Shown: piece after piece, positions 34,669 to 47,455 of the stretch | Numbering within the stretch: the stretch's first letter is position 1 | How the letters are laid out: each line of letters begins with the position of its first letter | From: Xylogone sp. PMI_703 | Lineage: Eukaryota > Ascomycota > Leotiomycetes | Length of the DNA: 64,000 bases | Assembly (NCBI GenBank): GCA_021399445.1 | Contig: JAJTUQ010000003.1 | Coordinates: forward strand, 3,906,001 to 3,970,000 | Direction: 5' to 3' | Position numbers and translations under genes: made by a program | The notes under the pieces: model-generated | Seen by the model: only the letters and a program-made list of their open reading frames with translations | Told to the model about the DNA's origin: nothing | Database searches by the model: none

Positions 34669-36458
34669 TTTCTTGCTTTGGGAACAATAGTGGAGGACAG
34701 TGGAATCTCAAAAGCAAAAAACGAAATCTAGAACATCAGACCAAAAAAGTTGTCATCTGCAAAAGAGACGAGAATCTTTGTCTTATATCTGTACAAAGTC
34801 ATTGTATTCTGGCGACCATGACACTTGATTTATCAGTGGATTGGCGCGGTTCATATATATGGGTTGGCAATTATTTCGCTGAGCGCCCTCGCTCTCGAGA
34901 TTCTCGTGTAGGAGATGAGTTACATTATCGGTGGAACGGTTTTAACGCGTCAACGATTCCTAACGACTCCTACCCGGAACAAATACGGCTTCACACAACT
35001 CGCACTTTTTTTTGCTTCAAAATCGATACTCTATTGCTATTTACCGTCCTACTTCTTATTGGACCACATTTCGAAACATGGATTTGATCTGTTATTTTCT
35101 GAAGGTTTAATCCTGAGCTCTCTGTTACTGAGGTCGATGTCTGTTCTTCTACTGGTTTTCTTCCGGATTCTTGGATTTAATATCGGATAATTTATCATTC
35201 GGCAGTGTTTCTACTCTCATTTCCACATCTTCTTCCCCTGACTCGGCTGGGCAGGTGGAATTGTAAAGTTTGGCGCAGGACTTGTTTATTAGGATGATAT
35301 CAAAAATTTCCTCGGCTTCGCACGACCATGATCACGATTCTTCTGGGTGCCTTAGCCAGGTGGGATTATTTGAGGCTGATCAGAACAACTTTTATGTTGG
35401 CTGGATATGGGTTGGAGGAACGAAGGGATAGGCAGGGTGCAAGCGAATATGGCAGGAAACGAAACGAAAGGTGTTTATAGTGAAACTTATTGGAATTATG
35501 AAGACACGATGTGATGGAAACTTGGGGGCTATGTAATGCTGCGCTGCTAGCTGTCTCTAGGAAACAAGAGTAGTGAAAAAAGGGGGCGGATGCTTTGACA
35601 TTCGAAGTAGCAAAGGAATATAATACCCAATTCTTCGGAAATGAAACAATGTCAATGCTCTTGAAAATTTCTTAATTCTAAGTATCGTGATATTGCTTTT
35701 GGGTTTGTCCTTACCCAGATGTCTTCCATGTGTAAGAACTAGTTCGCCATGCATGAGAATGGCTGGCTGAGACCACACCAGTTGTACCTTCTGTCCTCGT
35801 ATCGATACAATACAGGTGCCTTTCAAATCTTCAACACGAGAGGCTTCAATAAATAACACCCGACAACAAGCATGATAACCTAGATATTCCAATGAAAAAA
35901 AAGAGCTATCCCTACCAAAAGCTATCAATTAATTATCCACGCTCACAGAGTCTCTCGCATCCCACCAGCCCACCTACCCCGCCATCGCGCCGTTCAGCCT
36001 CACGCAGTCATGAATAACTAATTCCTCCCTGCATATTCGACCGTAATCGCCAGGAGACCGGGCGCTATGAAATCCACCGCTGGGTCAGCGAAGGCTGAAG
36101 CCTGGCTGATGCATGCTACATTGGGGGGGGTAGCGGGGGTTGACGAACGAGCTGAGACGAGCTGGAAGCGCGTGTTACCCTCCATAATGGCGAGAAGGGT
36201 AATCGGGGCGTTGGATCACGGGGTGGTGGGTTTGATAAATATGTAGAACTGCGTTTTACTGAGTTATTGGTTTTCTGATTCTTTTTCTTATTGGATTTGG
36301 AATTTGTGATTATTCTTGATCTTTGTGATTCTCGCAGTAGCTTGGTTGCGTTTGCGTTGCTTTTTGAGATTCGATTTGTGGCTGTTATTCCTCTGATTTT
36401 GCAGCGGAGATTGATAAGACTGCGTGATAGGCGATCTTCAATTTCATTTTTTTACAGA
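34669..36458. other. Intergenic, regulator 3' side and hydrolase leader
   Basis: No supportable gene. The hydrolase ATG at 36459 is preceded directly by a T-rich tract ending TTTACAG, which looks like a splice acceptor, so a 5' UTR intron is possible. Confidence 0.45.
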
Positions 36459-38240
36459 ATGTCTTCTTCGTATGAAGGTAAAAGGGCTATAGGGAAGAAA
36501 TATGTCATTGTTTGTGACGGTATAACTTCAAAAACACCCCCCACCAAATGGAAACCATCTGTACTGACTTCTCCCAGGAACATGGATGGCAAGCCGACCC
36601 CAAAATCCAAAAAATAAAAGGCGTATAACTAACTCTTCCGGGAATCCAAATAGAACAGTGACATGGTGGAAGAAGCACAGAAATACGCCCCACCACCAGC
36701 TCAGATACCTTCCAATGCAACTCGCATTGCCCGCGCGATCAAGCATTTCGACGACAATGGAACACCCCAGATCGTCATGTATCAGCGAGGCGCTGGGACG
36801 AATGGCGATACAGAGGATCAAGTCTGGGGAGGTGTCACGGGGAGTGACGTCTCAGAGCACGTCCGTGAAGCGTATGCCTTCCTCGCTGACAATTTCAATC
36901 CCGAGACGCAGAAGGATCTTGATGACCCGACGAAGCCCCTCGGAGAGATTACGCTGTTTGGATTCTCTAGGGGAGCTTTCACAGCTAGAGCTATCTCGAG
37001 TTTGATCAGTGATGTTGGGTTACTTACTAAGATAGGAATGGAGTCTTTTTGGGGGATCTTTGGTGATTGGATGAAGCAGGATGTCAAGGGGCTGGAGAGC
37101 ATATGGTTTCGAGACACTTTCGGGAAGAATGCTGCGTTTGGGGATCGTGAGTATCGGCAGACTTTGATTGATGTATGGATTCCGGCTCATGGGAAAGGTG
37201 CTGTGCTAATTGGACTTAGAATGGATTGACTAGATGGGGTATGCCTATTCGTGCTGTTGGAGTTTGGGATACCGTTGGTAGGTTCCTGTTCCGTAGATGC
37301 TATAACTGTGACTTTGCTGGTCTATTGACACTAGGATCTAGGCCCACTAGGAATACCTTTGCCCTGGGATGCAGAGAACGTCAAGGATTATTCTTTTGTA
37401 AACACCAAGGTTGCCAATAATGTCCAACATGCATTTCAAGCAATGGCTCTAGACGAGAAAAGAGGTTTCTTCTCACCAACTCTATGGGAAGAACCAGAAG
37501 GAGATCATAAACTCAAAGTACTAAAACAATGCTGGTTTGCTGGCGTTCACAGCAATATCGGAGGTGGATACCCAGATGCCGGCCTCTCTAATATTACGCT
37601 GGCATGGATGATCAGCCAGATTGAGGACCACGATGGTGGCATTCTCTCCTTTGATCATAGTTATCTGGATTGGCTTCAAGACAAGAACACCAAGGCTTAT
37701 GTAACGAACAAGGAATCGATTCGGCCATGGGGACTGGGTGAAATCTATAACTCTATGATGAGGGACAGCGTCCTTAACATTGCTGAAAGTCTATACTTAG
37801 CACCAAGGACTCCGGGGAGATATTGCAGGATCGATACAGACACGGGCAAACAGACTAAGACCCCCTTGACCAATACCATGGAGAGTGTTCACAGGAGCGT
37901 CAGAGTTAGAATCACGGATGGAGGGTTGGATGTTGAAGATGACAACTCTGAGGAGAAAGGCATGCTTCAAGGAGCGCTTGAGATGGTCGAGTCTCTTGTC
38001 ACCTCGCCGTCGCCTCCTGTGGGTAAATACCAAGCTGTGGCACTCAAGGAGTACGATCTCGTGATTCCCAAAGAAGTCCAGGATGAGACGGAACATTCTG
38101 CCCCTGGAAAGAGTGGTGTCGTCTGGAGAGCTAAGACGGATGGGAAGGTCCTGCCCGAAGATGAAATGGGTATTACCGAGAGCAAACTATACAGAAGGAG
38201 TGTTATCACTGCCGTGGATATCAAGAATGGTTTAAAATGA
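36459..38240 (+). CDS. DUF2235 alpha/beta-hydrolase domain protein
   Basis: A five-exon model (36459-36519, 36578-36622, 36676-37172, 37220-37277, 37342-38240) gives 519 residues. DUF2235 marks are KKYVIVCDG joined to GTW; IPSNATRIARAIKHFD; the nucleophile elbow TLFGFSRGAFTARAI (GxSxG); RWGMPIRAVGVWDTVG; and WFAGVHSNIGGGYPDAGLSN, which carries the late Asp/His region. The fold is that of Tle1-type phospholipases and other serine hydrolases, but the fungal substrates are not known. Intron 2 is the weak point. Its acceptor is an AAGAAG (NAGNAG) pair, so exon 3 could start at 36673 or 36676, adding or losing one residue. The segment between GTW and PSNATR is shorter and more basic than usual. 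The last exon ends in a hydrophilic tail. It is convergent with the GT90 gene. Confidence 0.85.
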
Positions 38241-38566
38241 ACGGTCCGGTCCACTCGCTTTGAAATATTTGGGTGTGATGTGAGCAAAGCAATATATCAC
38301 GTTTCGTAAGGAAGAACTTGATGTATTTCTTTTTCATCTTTCATATCAGGAATAAGGACAATCACCAACTTTCGGCAGTAAACCCTCTCTTTACATGAGA
38401 TAATCTTCTATTAACTAGGCATGATATCATAGTTTGATCATATATTTCTACAGTTATTTAATGCAAGCTCCTTGAATACACCGCAAACGCCATGCTGAAA
38501 ATACAATGATGAGAATCATACGTCCCTCAAGACAGTTTTCCATGCTATAAAAAGCTTCTTAACTCA
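38241..38566. other. Convergent intergenic region, hydrolase / GT90
   Basis: 326 bp between two 3' ends; nothing else is seen. Confidence 0.5.
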
Positions 38567-40655
38567 TTACGCGTGTCCACTATTAGATGGGCTTAACTCT
38601 TTACTGCTGTCGTATTTATCCAATTCGCTGCCGTCTCCCGAATAGCCGATTCGATCGCGGTTGTCGTCAATTATACGGCCGTATTCCAAAAGGAGGAGAT
38701 AGGTATAGATCTGATGCATATGGTTAGTCTATTTCTCAATGAAAGAATCACGGGTGTGTTACCTCCAAATCCTCCTTCCTCAATACCTTCTCTGCCCATT
38801 CCCTGCCTTGCTGAGCCAATTTCTGCCCTTCGAACTCGTGCCTCTGTACATATGGCTCGGTCTCCGATGATTTTTCTGTCGGGCTACCAAGACCGATAAA
38901 GTAGGTTAAAATGCTATAGATATCATCGTATCTGTTATCCATTGGTACAAAGTGCCTCCATGGAATGATTCTGCTATCATGCCATTCCCGGAAAATAGTA
39001 GCCTTGATTCCCAAAGATTTGCTTTTCAGAAATGCCCTCCATCTTCCCGAGAAAGAATGCCCATCAACATCAACAACAAATTTATACTTGAATTGCTCCG
39101 GTAGACTTATAGATGGTTTCCACGAGAAAATATTTTGCATAAAGTCGCAATTTGGAAAGCATGCAAAGGCTTCAGTAAATCCGATATCGGTATGCTTAGA
39201 GGCAAAGTCTGCCGGATGATAGTGTTCAAAGTTCTCATAGGATCCAGGCTCATTGGATTTTGCTCTCATAATGCGAACTTCTTTGTCAGCTAGTAGAGTC
39301 GAATTGGTTATGAGAACAAGTCTTTGTCGGTGCATGCGCTCCCAAGTCTCAGGTGTATTTGTTCCTCCGGATGTAACGCCTCTCCATATCATGCTATCTT
39401 GCTTGTCTGCCCAGTCATAGTCAAACTTCGAATCATACTCGTACCGCTCATCGTTCGCATAATACATATTCGCTGGGAACAAGATATCGTTGTTAACATT
39501 GACTTTGCATTCACCGAAAACTGGAAGTAGGCGTTTACTGGCAACGACTGTGCTACTTGCATATAGGAAGCCATGCAGATCCTGAATTTCAGGGCCAATG
39601 GTACAGAGATCACTGGAACGGTTAAAATTGGTGATGAATCCTCCTGAAGGGTCTTTGTATGTTGATTCTGCAGAGCTTGTAGTCGAGGCATTGTCTCTCG
39701 CATGGGACTCAGGGGGGCAACACTCCCCTGCGAGCAGCATGTATTGCTGACCAGGGGCGTTAAACCACTGCGGGTCAATCATACTCGCATTTCCCTCCCC
39801 AGTAAGGAATCCCTTCATGTCTTTCGTCCATTCTGGAAGAGTTTCCGGGAGCAGTCTCCTTTCGCTCTCCTCCTTCGCTAAAAGCTTCTGCATATCATCC
39901 CATGGCACTACGAGTCGAGGTTGGTCCAGGCGATTCATAGCAACGTCCATGTCCGGAAGGTGCTCTACAAACTGCCCGACTAGCTTCTTAAACGTCTCCA
40001 TCCGCCAGTTTTCAAATGTTGTTTTCCATATACGACCATTCCGAATATGAAGACCTGAAATACCTGCACTCTCATCAGCGCTCATATGGGCAGCTAGAGC
40101 TCTGATTTCGGAGGGTTCGATTGCCCAGAATGGTCGCAGATCATCGTAGATCTGTTGGAAATCATCTATATTGTGAACATTCTTGTCTCGTGCGTATTTA
40201 TACCAGTCTCTAAAACCTGGCGGTGGATGCCGTCCATGTTTGTGTCTATACTTTGCAACGGTTTCCCGGAAGGTCATAGATCTGCTCTCTTCATACTCAC
40301 TCCATACTTTATCGGCATCCTTCATGTATTGAGCAATTGGGTGTTTATCGTCTATACCCGCATGTGCCACAAAGTTTTCTTCTTGCGTTGGGGTCTTTGG
40401 AATCTGTTTGTGTTAGTAGAGAAACCCGTATATGAGCATAAAGGCATCTACCTGAGTATCTGGAGGAGCTTGCAGCCCGGTCTGTGGCTCCTGTCCACCA
40501 TTGTCTTTGATTCCAGGAATCGGTATATGGGTAATCTTTGATGTGACATCACTCCCAAGAAGCATGGATAGATTGACTAGTAGTATTAAGGCCCCGACAG
40601 CACAGAGGAGGAAGAAGAGCCGTCGGCTGCCAAAATCGGTAGCAGCAAGCATCAT
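38567..40655 (-). CDS. CAP10/GT90-family glycosyltransferase, type II membrane protein
   Basis: Three minus-strand exons (40655-40452, 40403-38763, 38710-38567) give 662 residues. Residues about 12-32 (LFFLLCAVGALILLVNLSML) form a signal anchor, giving a Golgi or ER lumenal enzyme. A Pro/Gln-rich stem leads to the CAP10 domain, with HPPPGFRDWYKYARDK, ANDERYEYDSKFDYDWADKQ, SMIWRGVTSGG, the phrase YKFVVDVDGHSFSGRWRAFL, and SRIIPWRHFVPMDNRYDDIY. The terminal exon, reached via GTAACA...CATCAG, restores EDLEIYTYLLLLEYGRIIDD and ends in a Ser-rich tail. CAP10 of Cryptococcus is a capsule xylosyltransferase. Filamentous fungi carry several homologues without known acceptors. All exon junctions fit the frame. 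An upstream second ATG (40652) makes the exact initiator uncertain by one codon. Confidence 0.93.
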
Positions 40656-41105
40656 CGTGAAGGGTAGGTGCCGCTGGCGGCTGATGGTAAAGGCGACAGG
40701 CTTCTGACTTCTGATTTAGGTGTATATCTTTCCGGTCAGTCAGACATACAAGTTATAGCCAAATGCTTATCCCTGGCCATTGGGCAGTCAAACAGCGGTA
40801 AATGTGAAAGTAAAGGTGTACGGAGGTAAGGCAGTGAGCTTTCGCATTCTGTACAGTAATAAACTGGATCTGGCCAAGCATTTTAGAGCGTCCAGATGCT
40901 TGGGATGCGCCCCTTTTACTACTTAACAAGGGTCCAATATTAATGCCCACAACTTTTTTGCTTGCCGCCTAGCAGTCACGCTTCAGCCTCCCCAAAGCGG
41001 GCTGCTGAGGCCTGAGGCTCAAAAAACAAAAACGAGGCTTCATCTTTTCTAGACATTTGATCGTTCAGTGCTGTAGTCAGTCAAGCCATTGCAATCAACA
41101 GCACC
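40656..41105. promoter_or_regulatory. Divergent promoter region GT90 / mitochondrial uL15
   Basis: 450 bp between divergent starts. No specific element stands out. Confidence 0.4.
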
Positions 41106-42042
41106 ATGCCCCCACGATTACCTGGGCTCGCGGCTTACAGCAGGGCTGTAGCCAGTGGCCCTTCTTCAGTATTAGCAGCCTTCCTACTTCCCCTTACGCA
41201 AGCCAGGACTGCCTCAATTCTTTCAGAGCTATCAGACAATCCTGGGGCTTATAATAAACGTATTCGACGAGGTCGAGGTCCATCGTCAGGCAAGGGTAAG
41301 ACGTCAGGACGTGGTCATAAGGGTCAAAAGCAGCATGGAAAGGTTCCTGCCAGGTTTCAGGGTGGTCAGACACCGCAAAGTGTGGTTAAAGGCGAGCGAG
41401 GATTTGAGAATCAGTATGTACAACTTCAATGCAGTTGATTGTACTTAGTGGACTCACAATTTTTGAAGATTCTCGGTCGAAATGTCTCCTGTCAATCTAG
41501 GCCGGATACAATCTTGGATTGATCAAGGGCGATTGGATCCGACCCGTCCCATTACCTTGAAAGAACTGGTTAAGTCCCGCTGTCTCCATGGAATAAAGGA
41601 TGGCGTGAAAGTTTTAGCAAGAGGCAAGGAGGAATTGAAAACACCAATCAACCTGTTAGTTTCTCGAGCTTCCACTACGGCAATTGAAGCAATTGAAGCA
41701 GTTGGGGGATCTATTACAACACGATTCTACACCAAGCCGGCTATTAAGAGAATTCTGAAGGGTGAATCCGAATCAACCTTCCATCCTCTTGCTACTCCTT
41801 CTGTTGATGGCGAAGCTCCTATTACTGCGCAAGCATCGCCTTTCGCATACCGCCTACCAGATCCTACAAGCCGAAAAGATATTGAATACTACAGAGATCC
41901 AGCCCATCGTGGGTATTTAAGCCACCTAGTTCCGGAAGGCCAAGGACCCAGTTTGTTTTTCAAGACTCCAGGAACTGGAGATGTGCGCAGAAAGGCCAAG
42001 AAAACAGGAGCTGCCACAAAGGGTGAAAACAAGCTATGGTAG
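41106..42042 (+). CDS. Mitochondrial large-subunit ribosomal protein uL15m (MRPL10 type)
   Basis: Two exons (41106-41413 and 41469-42042) with a 55-bp intron (GTATGT...TTGAAG) encode 293 residues. The N-terminus is basic and hydrophobic, consistent with mitochondrial import. The L15 signature follows, with [20 protein letters not shown] and [19 protein letters not shown], then [20 protein letters not shown] after splicing and the [20 protein letters not shown] segment. The C-terminal extension with [20 protein letters not shown] is typical of fungal mitochondrial forms. The product is a structural component of the mitoribosome large subunit. The AAG acceptor is weaker than usual, but the protein reads through correctly. 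Confidence 0.93.
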
Positions 42043-42597
42043 TCGGCGCCGTGTATTATATGATGGTTATGTTGTATAAATAATCAGGTAGCTCACCTGT
42101 GGGGTTATGCTTACCCCTTCAAAATACAATCAAATTTCATGATTTATGATCCAGTCAAGTTGGCATTTAAATCGGCCAAGCTTTATCAACAAATGAGCCC
42201 CACGCTGCACAGTGGGGACATACTGCACAAGTGCCTATGTGAGCAGACTACAACTGCATAATAATAACATTGTCTCCGCTAGAAATCTATTGATAAATTT
42301 ATGACGTCCTCTACCTTAAGTGGTGCAAGCTTTCATAAGTTAACATTTAATAATAGGTCGATTCCAGAAGCGTGAGTCTAGGTACCGTATTAGCTAGTAG
42401 CAGGGATCCCACCAGCCCCCTCCACGCTTTGACGCAAGCAACCTTACCCGTACAGTAACGCGGCTAGAGCTTCCTGCGACTACTGTGGTAAGCTTCAACC
42501 AACCTCCGACTGATAACAACATTTGAAATAGACCCGCTATAGTGCTTCTGGTTTGCGCATTTCATTTTGCATTCCGCGGTATAAGTGGTCTGACGCG
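42043..42597. other. Intergenic region uL15m / MVP1
   Basis: 555 bp, no gene seen. It should carry the MVP1 promoter. Confidence 0.45.
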
Positions 42598-44959
42598 ATG
42601 TCCCTCTTTGGGTCCTCTCCAGATGAAAGCAGTCTGAATCCAGCTGTGAAATCCCCCCTCTTTGATGACTATGATGGTCCAGCTAGCGCATCACCTTGGG
42701 ACATGCCCACTCCGAAGAAAGCTGCCAAAGGCGAATTGATTAAGACTCTGTTACCCGCTTCTGACGTTCCTGATAGCTATATCGACATATTCGACGCGGT
42801 GGTTAGCGACGATGACAGCCCCGTAGGAAAGATAAGTCCCGCGGGTGTTGCGAAAGTCCTAAGTGCTGGAAACTTAGGAGCCGATGATCAGAGTCGTATC
42901 ATGAATCTCATCGCTCCAAATGGGCAACTAAACGACCTAAATAGAAATGAATTCAATGTGTTGCTTGCATTGATTGGCCTAGCGCAAGAGAAGGAGGACA
43001 TTACTCTAGATAGTGTAGATGAAAGGCGCCGAAGTTGTTAACTCGTCTCGCAGCTCCTATTAACTTGCGCTGACAATTAGTACAGAACTTCCTGAGCCCA
43101 AACTACCGAGTTTATATGCGTCTACAAGTCTACCAGTTTCGGAGTTAGCAGCGAAGCCTCCACAGCGACCTGTCAGTCCTCCGCCAACAGCTCCTATGCC
43201 TGTTGAGACCCCAAAACAACAAATTCCGCGGAAACCTTCATTAGACTATCCCGAGGCTGATCCATGGGGTAGCCCCGCACTACATCGCAACCATACACAT
43301 GAAAATACTCCTCCTAGGACGAATGGATTGCCAAATCAGAACGGCAATGGACCACCAGAGCCTACTCGAACCACCAGCAACATAACGTCAACATCAGTTC
43401 CCGCATCAATTCCCGCATCGGTTCCCACACCAACAACCGAACCTGCTCAGGAACAGAGTGCCCAGCAAAACAGTGGCACCGAAGGTTGGGGTTCTTATGA
43501 TAATGCTTCTGAAAGTGCGGCTTCTTTCTTGAATTCGGGAGGTCCCGGTTTTGGGCCTTCTGCTATAGGTGGTGACTTTCGCCCCGCAGCTGAGACCTCT
43601 GGTAGGTCATTTGGTGGTGGTCAGATAATATCTGGCGGGCCGGAGGAGAATATCACCGTCACTCTGCTCCCTGGGAAAGAAGGGATGTTTATGTTTCAAC
43701 ATCACAACTATCAAGTCTCCAGTCCCAAACGAGGTAGCAGGGTAGTTAGGCGATATAGTGACTTCGTATGGCTTCTTGACTGTTTACACAAACGCTACCC
43801 ATTCCGGCAACTACCACTCCTACCACCCAAAAGGGTTGCGGGTACGTAACATCCGTAGCTTACTGGCTAATTAGAATATACTAAGATAGTTGGCAGTTAA
43901 CGGCAACCATCTTGCCGCAGATAGCTCATTTATCGAGAAACGAAGACGCGGCCTTGCACGATTTGCGAATGCCCTAGTCAGACATCCGGTACTGAGTCAG
44001 GAGCAACTGGTCGTCATGTTCTTGACTGTTCCTACGGTAAGTGCGAAGGCCATAGCCTAATCACACTGTTACTAAGATCTGGCTAATTAGGAGCAGGAAC
44101 TCTCCGTTTGGCGCAAACAAGCTACCATTTCTGTGCAAGAGGAGTTTGTTGGAAAATCGTTACCTCCGGGACTAGAAGACTCGCTGGCTCCTACATTGAA
44201 TGAACTTTTCGAAACTACACGTGCTGGAATTCGCCGATCGGCGGAGCATTACATCAATCTCTGCACTCTCCTAGATAGACTGGCGAAACGAAATGAAGGC
44301 CTTGCGGCCGACCATTTACGAATTTCCTTGCAGTTGCAATTGTTGACGGATGCATCCCAAGCCACTTATGCCATTGATACAAACGGTGTGCCTCTATTGA
44401 ATGAAGGCTTGCAGGCCACAGCAAAGCATCTCTCTAATAGTCAAACTCTCCTCGAGGACGAAGCTAGGGCTTGGGATCAAGGAGTACTGGAAGACTTGAA
44501 GAAGCAGCGCGATACACTGGTTAGCATGAGGGAATTATTTGACCGCCGAGATCGATACGACAAAGACAATATTCCATACCTAGAAAGGAGAATCCAATCT
44601 AATGAAGCAAAGCTTATTGCTGTACGAGGGAAACCCGAGGGCACGGTCAAACCTGGAGAAATAGAGAAAATAACCGAAGCGATCATAAAGGTATTCAAAA
44701 CCCCCCACAATAACACGTGTATTCAGCTTTGCTAATATACAATTTTTAGGATAAGGAATCCATTGTTGCTCAACACGCTAGGGGTGTTTTCATCAAAGAA
44801 TGCATAAAGGATGAACTACAATACTTCCAACGATCCCAGCGTAGCGTTTGTCTATGGACTCAGGACTGGGCACAAGAGAGAGTGAAATATTCAGAGCTTC
44901 AGGCTGATAACTGGAAGCAGCTTCAAGAGGAACTTGAAGGTATCCCTATGGCCGACTAG
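42598..44959 (+). CDS. MVP1: Sorting nexin Mvp1 (SNX8-like, PX-BAR)
   Basis: Five exons (42598-43033, 43086-43841, 43897-44036, 44091-44690, 44750-44959) encode 713 residues. The start MSLFGSSPDESSLNPAVKSP is the conserved Mvp1 N-terminus. Residues about 60-145 form an EH/EF-like helical block (IDIFDAVVSDDDSPVG, VLSAGNLGADDQSRIMNLI). A Pro/Thr/Ser-rich linker follows. The PX domain begins near residue 335 (ENITVTLLPGKEGMFMFQHH) with VVRRYSDFVWLLDCLHKRYP and the RVAVNGNHLAADSSFIEKRR loop. A BAR-type helical region runs from about 470 to the end. Mvp1 works on endosomes in retromer-independent recycling and vacuolar sorting, binding phosphoinositides. The first donor (GTTGTT at 43034) is unusual but is the only one I found that keeps the frame (DERRRKLPEPKLPSL). 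Confidence 0.93.
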
Positions 44960-45488
44960 AGATTATCAGATGCAGAGATTTGTTTGGTCTTTCATATCCC
45001 CCATGTTATAACATGTTGTTAGGAGGTTGTTTGTGGAGTTTTTGAGCGTTTGCATATGGTCATCCGATTATCAGAGACTGATTATAGCATGTTAGATATT
45101 AGCTCTCACTATGACAATACCCTCACGCAAATTTAACTTTTCATTGATCAGCAGCTTTATCTCTTCCAATACTTCTAAGATTTGGCCTTGTCGTATCATC
45201 TCTGCCATCTTTGGGGGATACTCCACTCTATATATTGTAGTACTTTTACCCGTAGCTTTTTATATATGGACAATCCATAAATCAACTTATTTGTGGCGTT
45301 CAGTTAACTCTTCTAACACTTTTAAGGCCTCCTGTAGCTCTAGCTCTCATTATGCACTGCAGCCTAAGGCATAATTTACGATAAGTGATATCAATACGTG
45401 CTACTCCCCCCCACTCGTTCATCAACAACTTACAATCTCCCTATTCTTTCATAGCATCGCCCCCTGCGGCTGCAGGAAGCCGCTCAAT
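44960..45488. other. Intergenic region MVP1 / DCN1 with a possible coding relic
   Basis: On the minus strand about 45115-45325 reads like decayed protein: one part gives LQEALKVLEELTERHK then stops, another IYRVEYPPKMAEMIRQGQIL. Stops separate the pieces. I cannot name the source, and it may be chance. No other gene is seen. Confidence 0.3.
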
Positions 45489-47191
45489 ATGCCTCCAACC
45501 GCTCCACAGAAGGTCATGATGGCCCAATTTACAGCCATAACCGGTGCGCCAGAGCGGATAGCTTCAAGGGTAAGCTCTCCTAGCAGACAGCCCCGCTCCT
45601 TGAATCGAAGCCACGCTAATACCTTTGGCAGATCTTGAAAGCCACAAATTGGAAGTTAGACCAAGCTTGTGATAGGTGAGCTTTATTTTAATAATATATC
45701 CGATCGTTTATCACCCTGCGGCAAGGCATGTGCCCGGAGTTCCAAATCCTGTACTCTCTAGCTCAATGAAAGAGAAATACAAAGCGCAAGTATTGAATTA
45801 CCGAGGGGCATGTTGAGTATCAGATGAGGTTATATGGTGGTGGAATTATAATGAGTGGAAAGGAAGACGGACTTCAAGAAATGCCACCTACGTCCCACAA
45901 GGTGCACGCTTAGGCAACTATACAACCACGTTAGATCTGCTTGGCAAGAAATTGAATATTACTGGACTTCTTCAGTCTTGAACGGACGTCAATTTCTAAG
46001 AGAGCTTCTGTTGCCTACAGCAGCATATTCTATATCACTTTCGACTTCCATCGAGAAGCATCGCCCTCCCGAGGATATACTGTCAACAGTTGCCCGATCC
46101 AGCTATTCTTCAACTCAATGAACTCCCACATCCAACCATGCCGCCCGCTAAAAGACGCCGTACTACTAAGACCAAATCCAAGTCTAATGAGTACGTGTGT
46201 CACGTACCCTCTGAGTCTCCTAACCATACAGATGGAATAGCAACTGCCCATCCAAGCTCAAGAGTATCGGCTTGGTGGAACTGCGGGCTGACCATCAATA
46301 TCCTTGCCGCAGCGCAGTTTCATCACTATGTTTCCTCTTCAAACTATTACATTCTCTGTGCTCCGCTTGGCTAACGGCTAGTATTATAGCTACTTTGCAC
46401 AAACTGGAACCGGTCCTATTACACCCCAGAAAGATACAACAGCACTAGTAAAGCTCTTCGATAAGTATAGAGGTAAGTCGATTAAAGGTCAAAATACTAC
46501 TACTAGTATTGCAATGCTTACTTCTATTTTAGATCCGCAATCAGAAGACACCGATACGATCAACGTAGATGGCACTATGCAATATCTTTCAGACCTTGAA
46601 GTTAATCTAGAAAATGCCGAATCACTCGTTGCTCTCGAAATTGTCCAGGCACCGACGTTAGGAGAGATTACAAAAAGTGGATTTGTGGATGGATGGAAAG
46701 TTCTTGGGTAAATGTCCGCTCAGTGATCAAATCGTTCTTTCCTAACTATCGCATATAGTAATACAGATACCATAGCAAAGCAAAAGCAATATGTGGCTGA
46801 ACAAATCAAGCTACTCTCAACCGACTTGGAGCTCTTTAAACGGGTTTATAGACACACCTTTGTCTGTTCAAAAGAGAAGGGTCAGAGAGCACTAGCTCTC
46901 GAAAATGCTCTGATATATTGGGAGTTATTATTTACACCCCCTGGTAGACCTTGGGTCAGTGGATCAACGAACTGGCTTGAACTTTGGACCGAGTTTCTCA
47001 AGACGAAATGGACAAAAAGTGTGAACAAGGATATGTGGAACCAAACTTTTGAATTTTATCGAAAAACCATGGAAGACGAAAGTCTAGGTTTCTGGAGTGA
47101 GGATGCAGCATGGCCAAGCGTTATTGATGATTTTGTTAGCTATGTAAAGGCAAAAAGATCTGCAGAGCCGGAGAAGATGGAGACCGATTAA
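45489..47191 (+). CDS. DCN1: DCN1-like cullin neddylation factor (UBA + PONY domain)
   Basis: Five exons (45489-45569, 45632-45675, 46390-46472, 46533-46707, 46759-47191) give 271 residues. The UBA domain covers residues 1-50 (MMAQFTAITGAPERIASRIL, WKLDQACDSYFAQTG). The potentiating neddylation (PONY/DUF298) domain follows from FDKYRDPQSEDTDTINVDGT through FKRVYRHTFVCSKEKGQRAL to WSEDAAWPSVIDDFVSYVKA. DCN1 acts as an E3 cofactor that recruits Ubc12-Nedd8 to the cullin WHB domain. Intron 2 is 714 bp, far longer than any other here. It contains a second ATG at 46138 starting the basic phrase MPPAKRRRTTKTKSKSNE, conceivably part of another 5' exon. The UBA reading needs the long intron spliced as given. 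C-terminal residues are Glu/Lys-rich. Confidence 0.92.
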
Positions 47192-47455
47192 TAGAATGGT
47201 TGACCTTATTCACGATATAATGACAATGGGAGGAGTTGTTCTTTTGATCCTGAGATCAAAACATGGAAAGCGATCAAACCGGAGTCTTTGGGAAACATAA
47301 TGCTTTTGTAGATCTGCAAGTGATTCCCCATCCAATCTCCGATATACATTCATGTGATCATTTCCGTAGTATTGATGCACTAGATATACAGATATCCCCA
47401 TTATTCGCTGTGAAGTTCCTCTATTATACAATTCTTTGATATCCCTTCATTTCCT

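Noticed and set aside
45115..45325. Transposon-derived protein on the minus strand
   Set aside because: Fragments read like protein but contain stops and no transposase or reverse transcriptase motif, so a mobile-element call is not supported.
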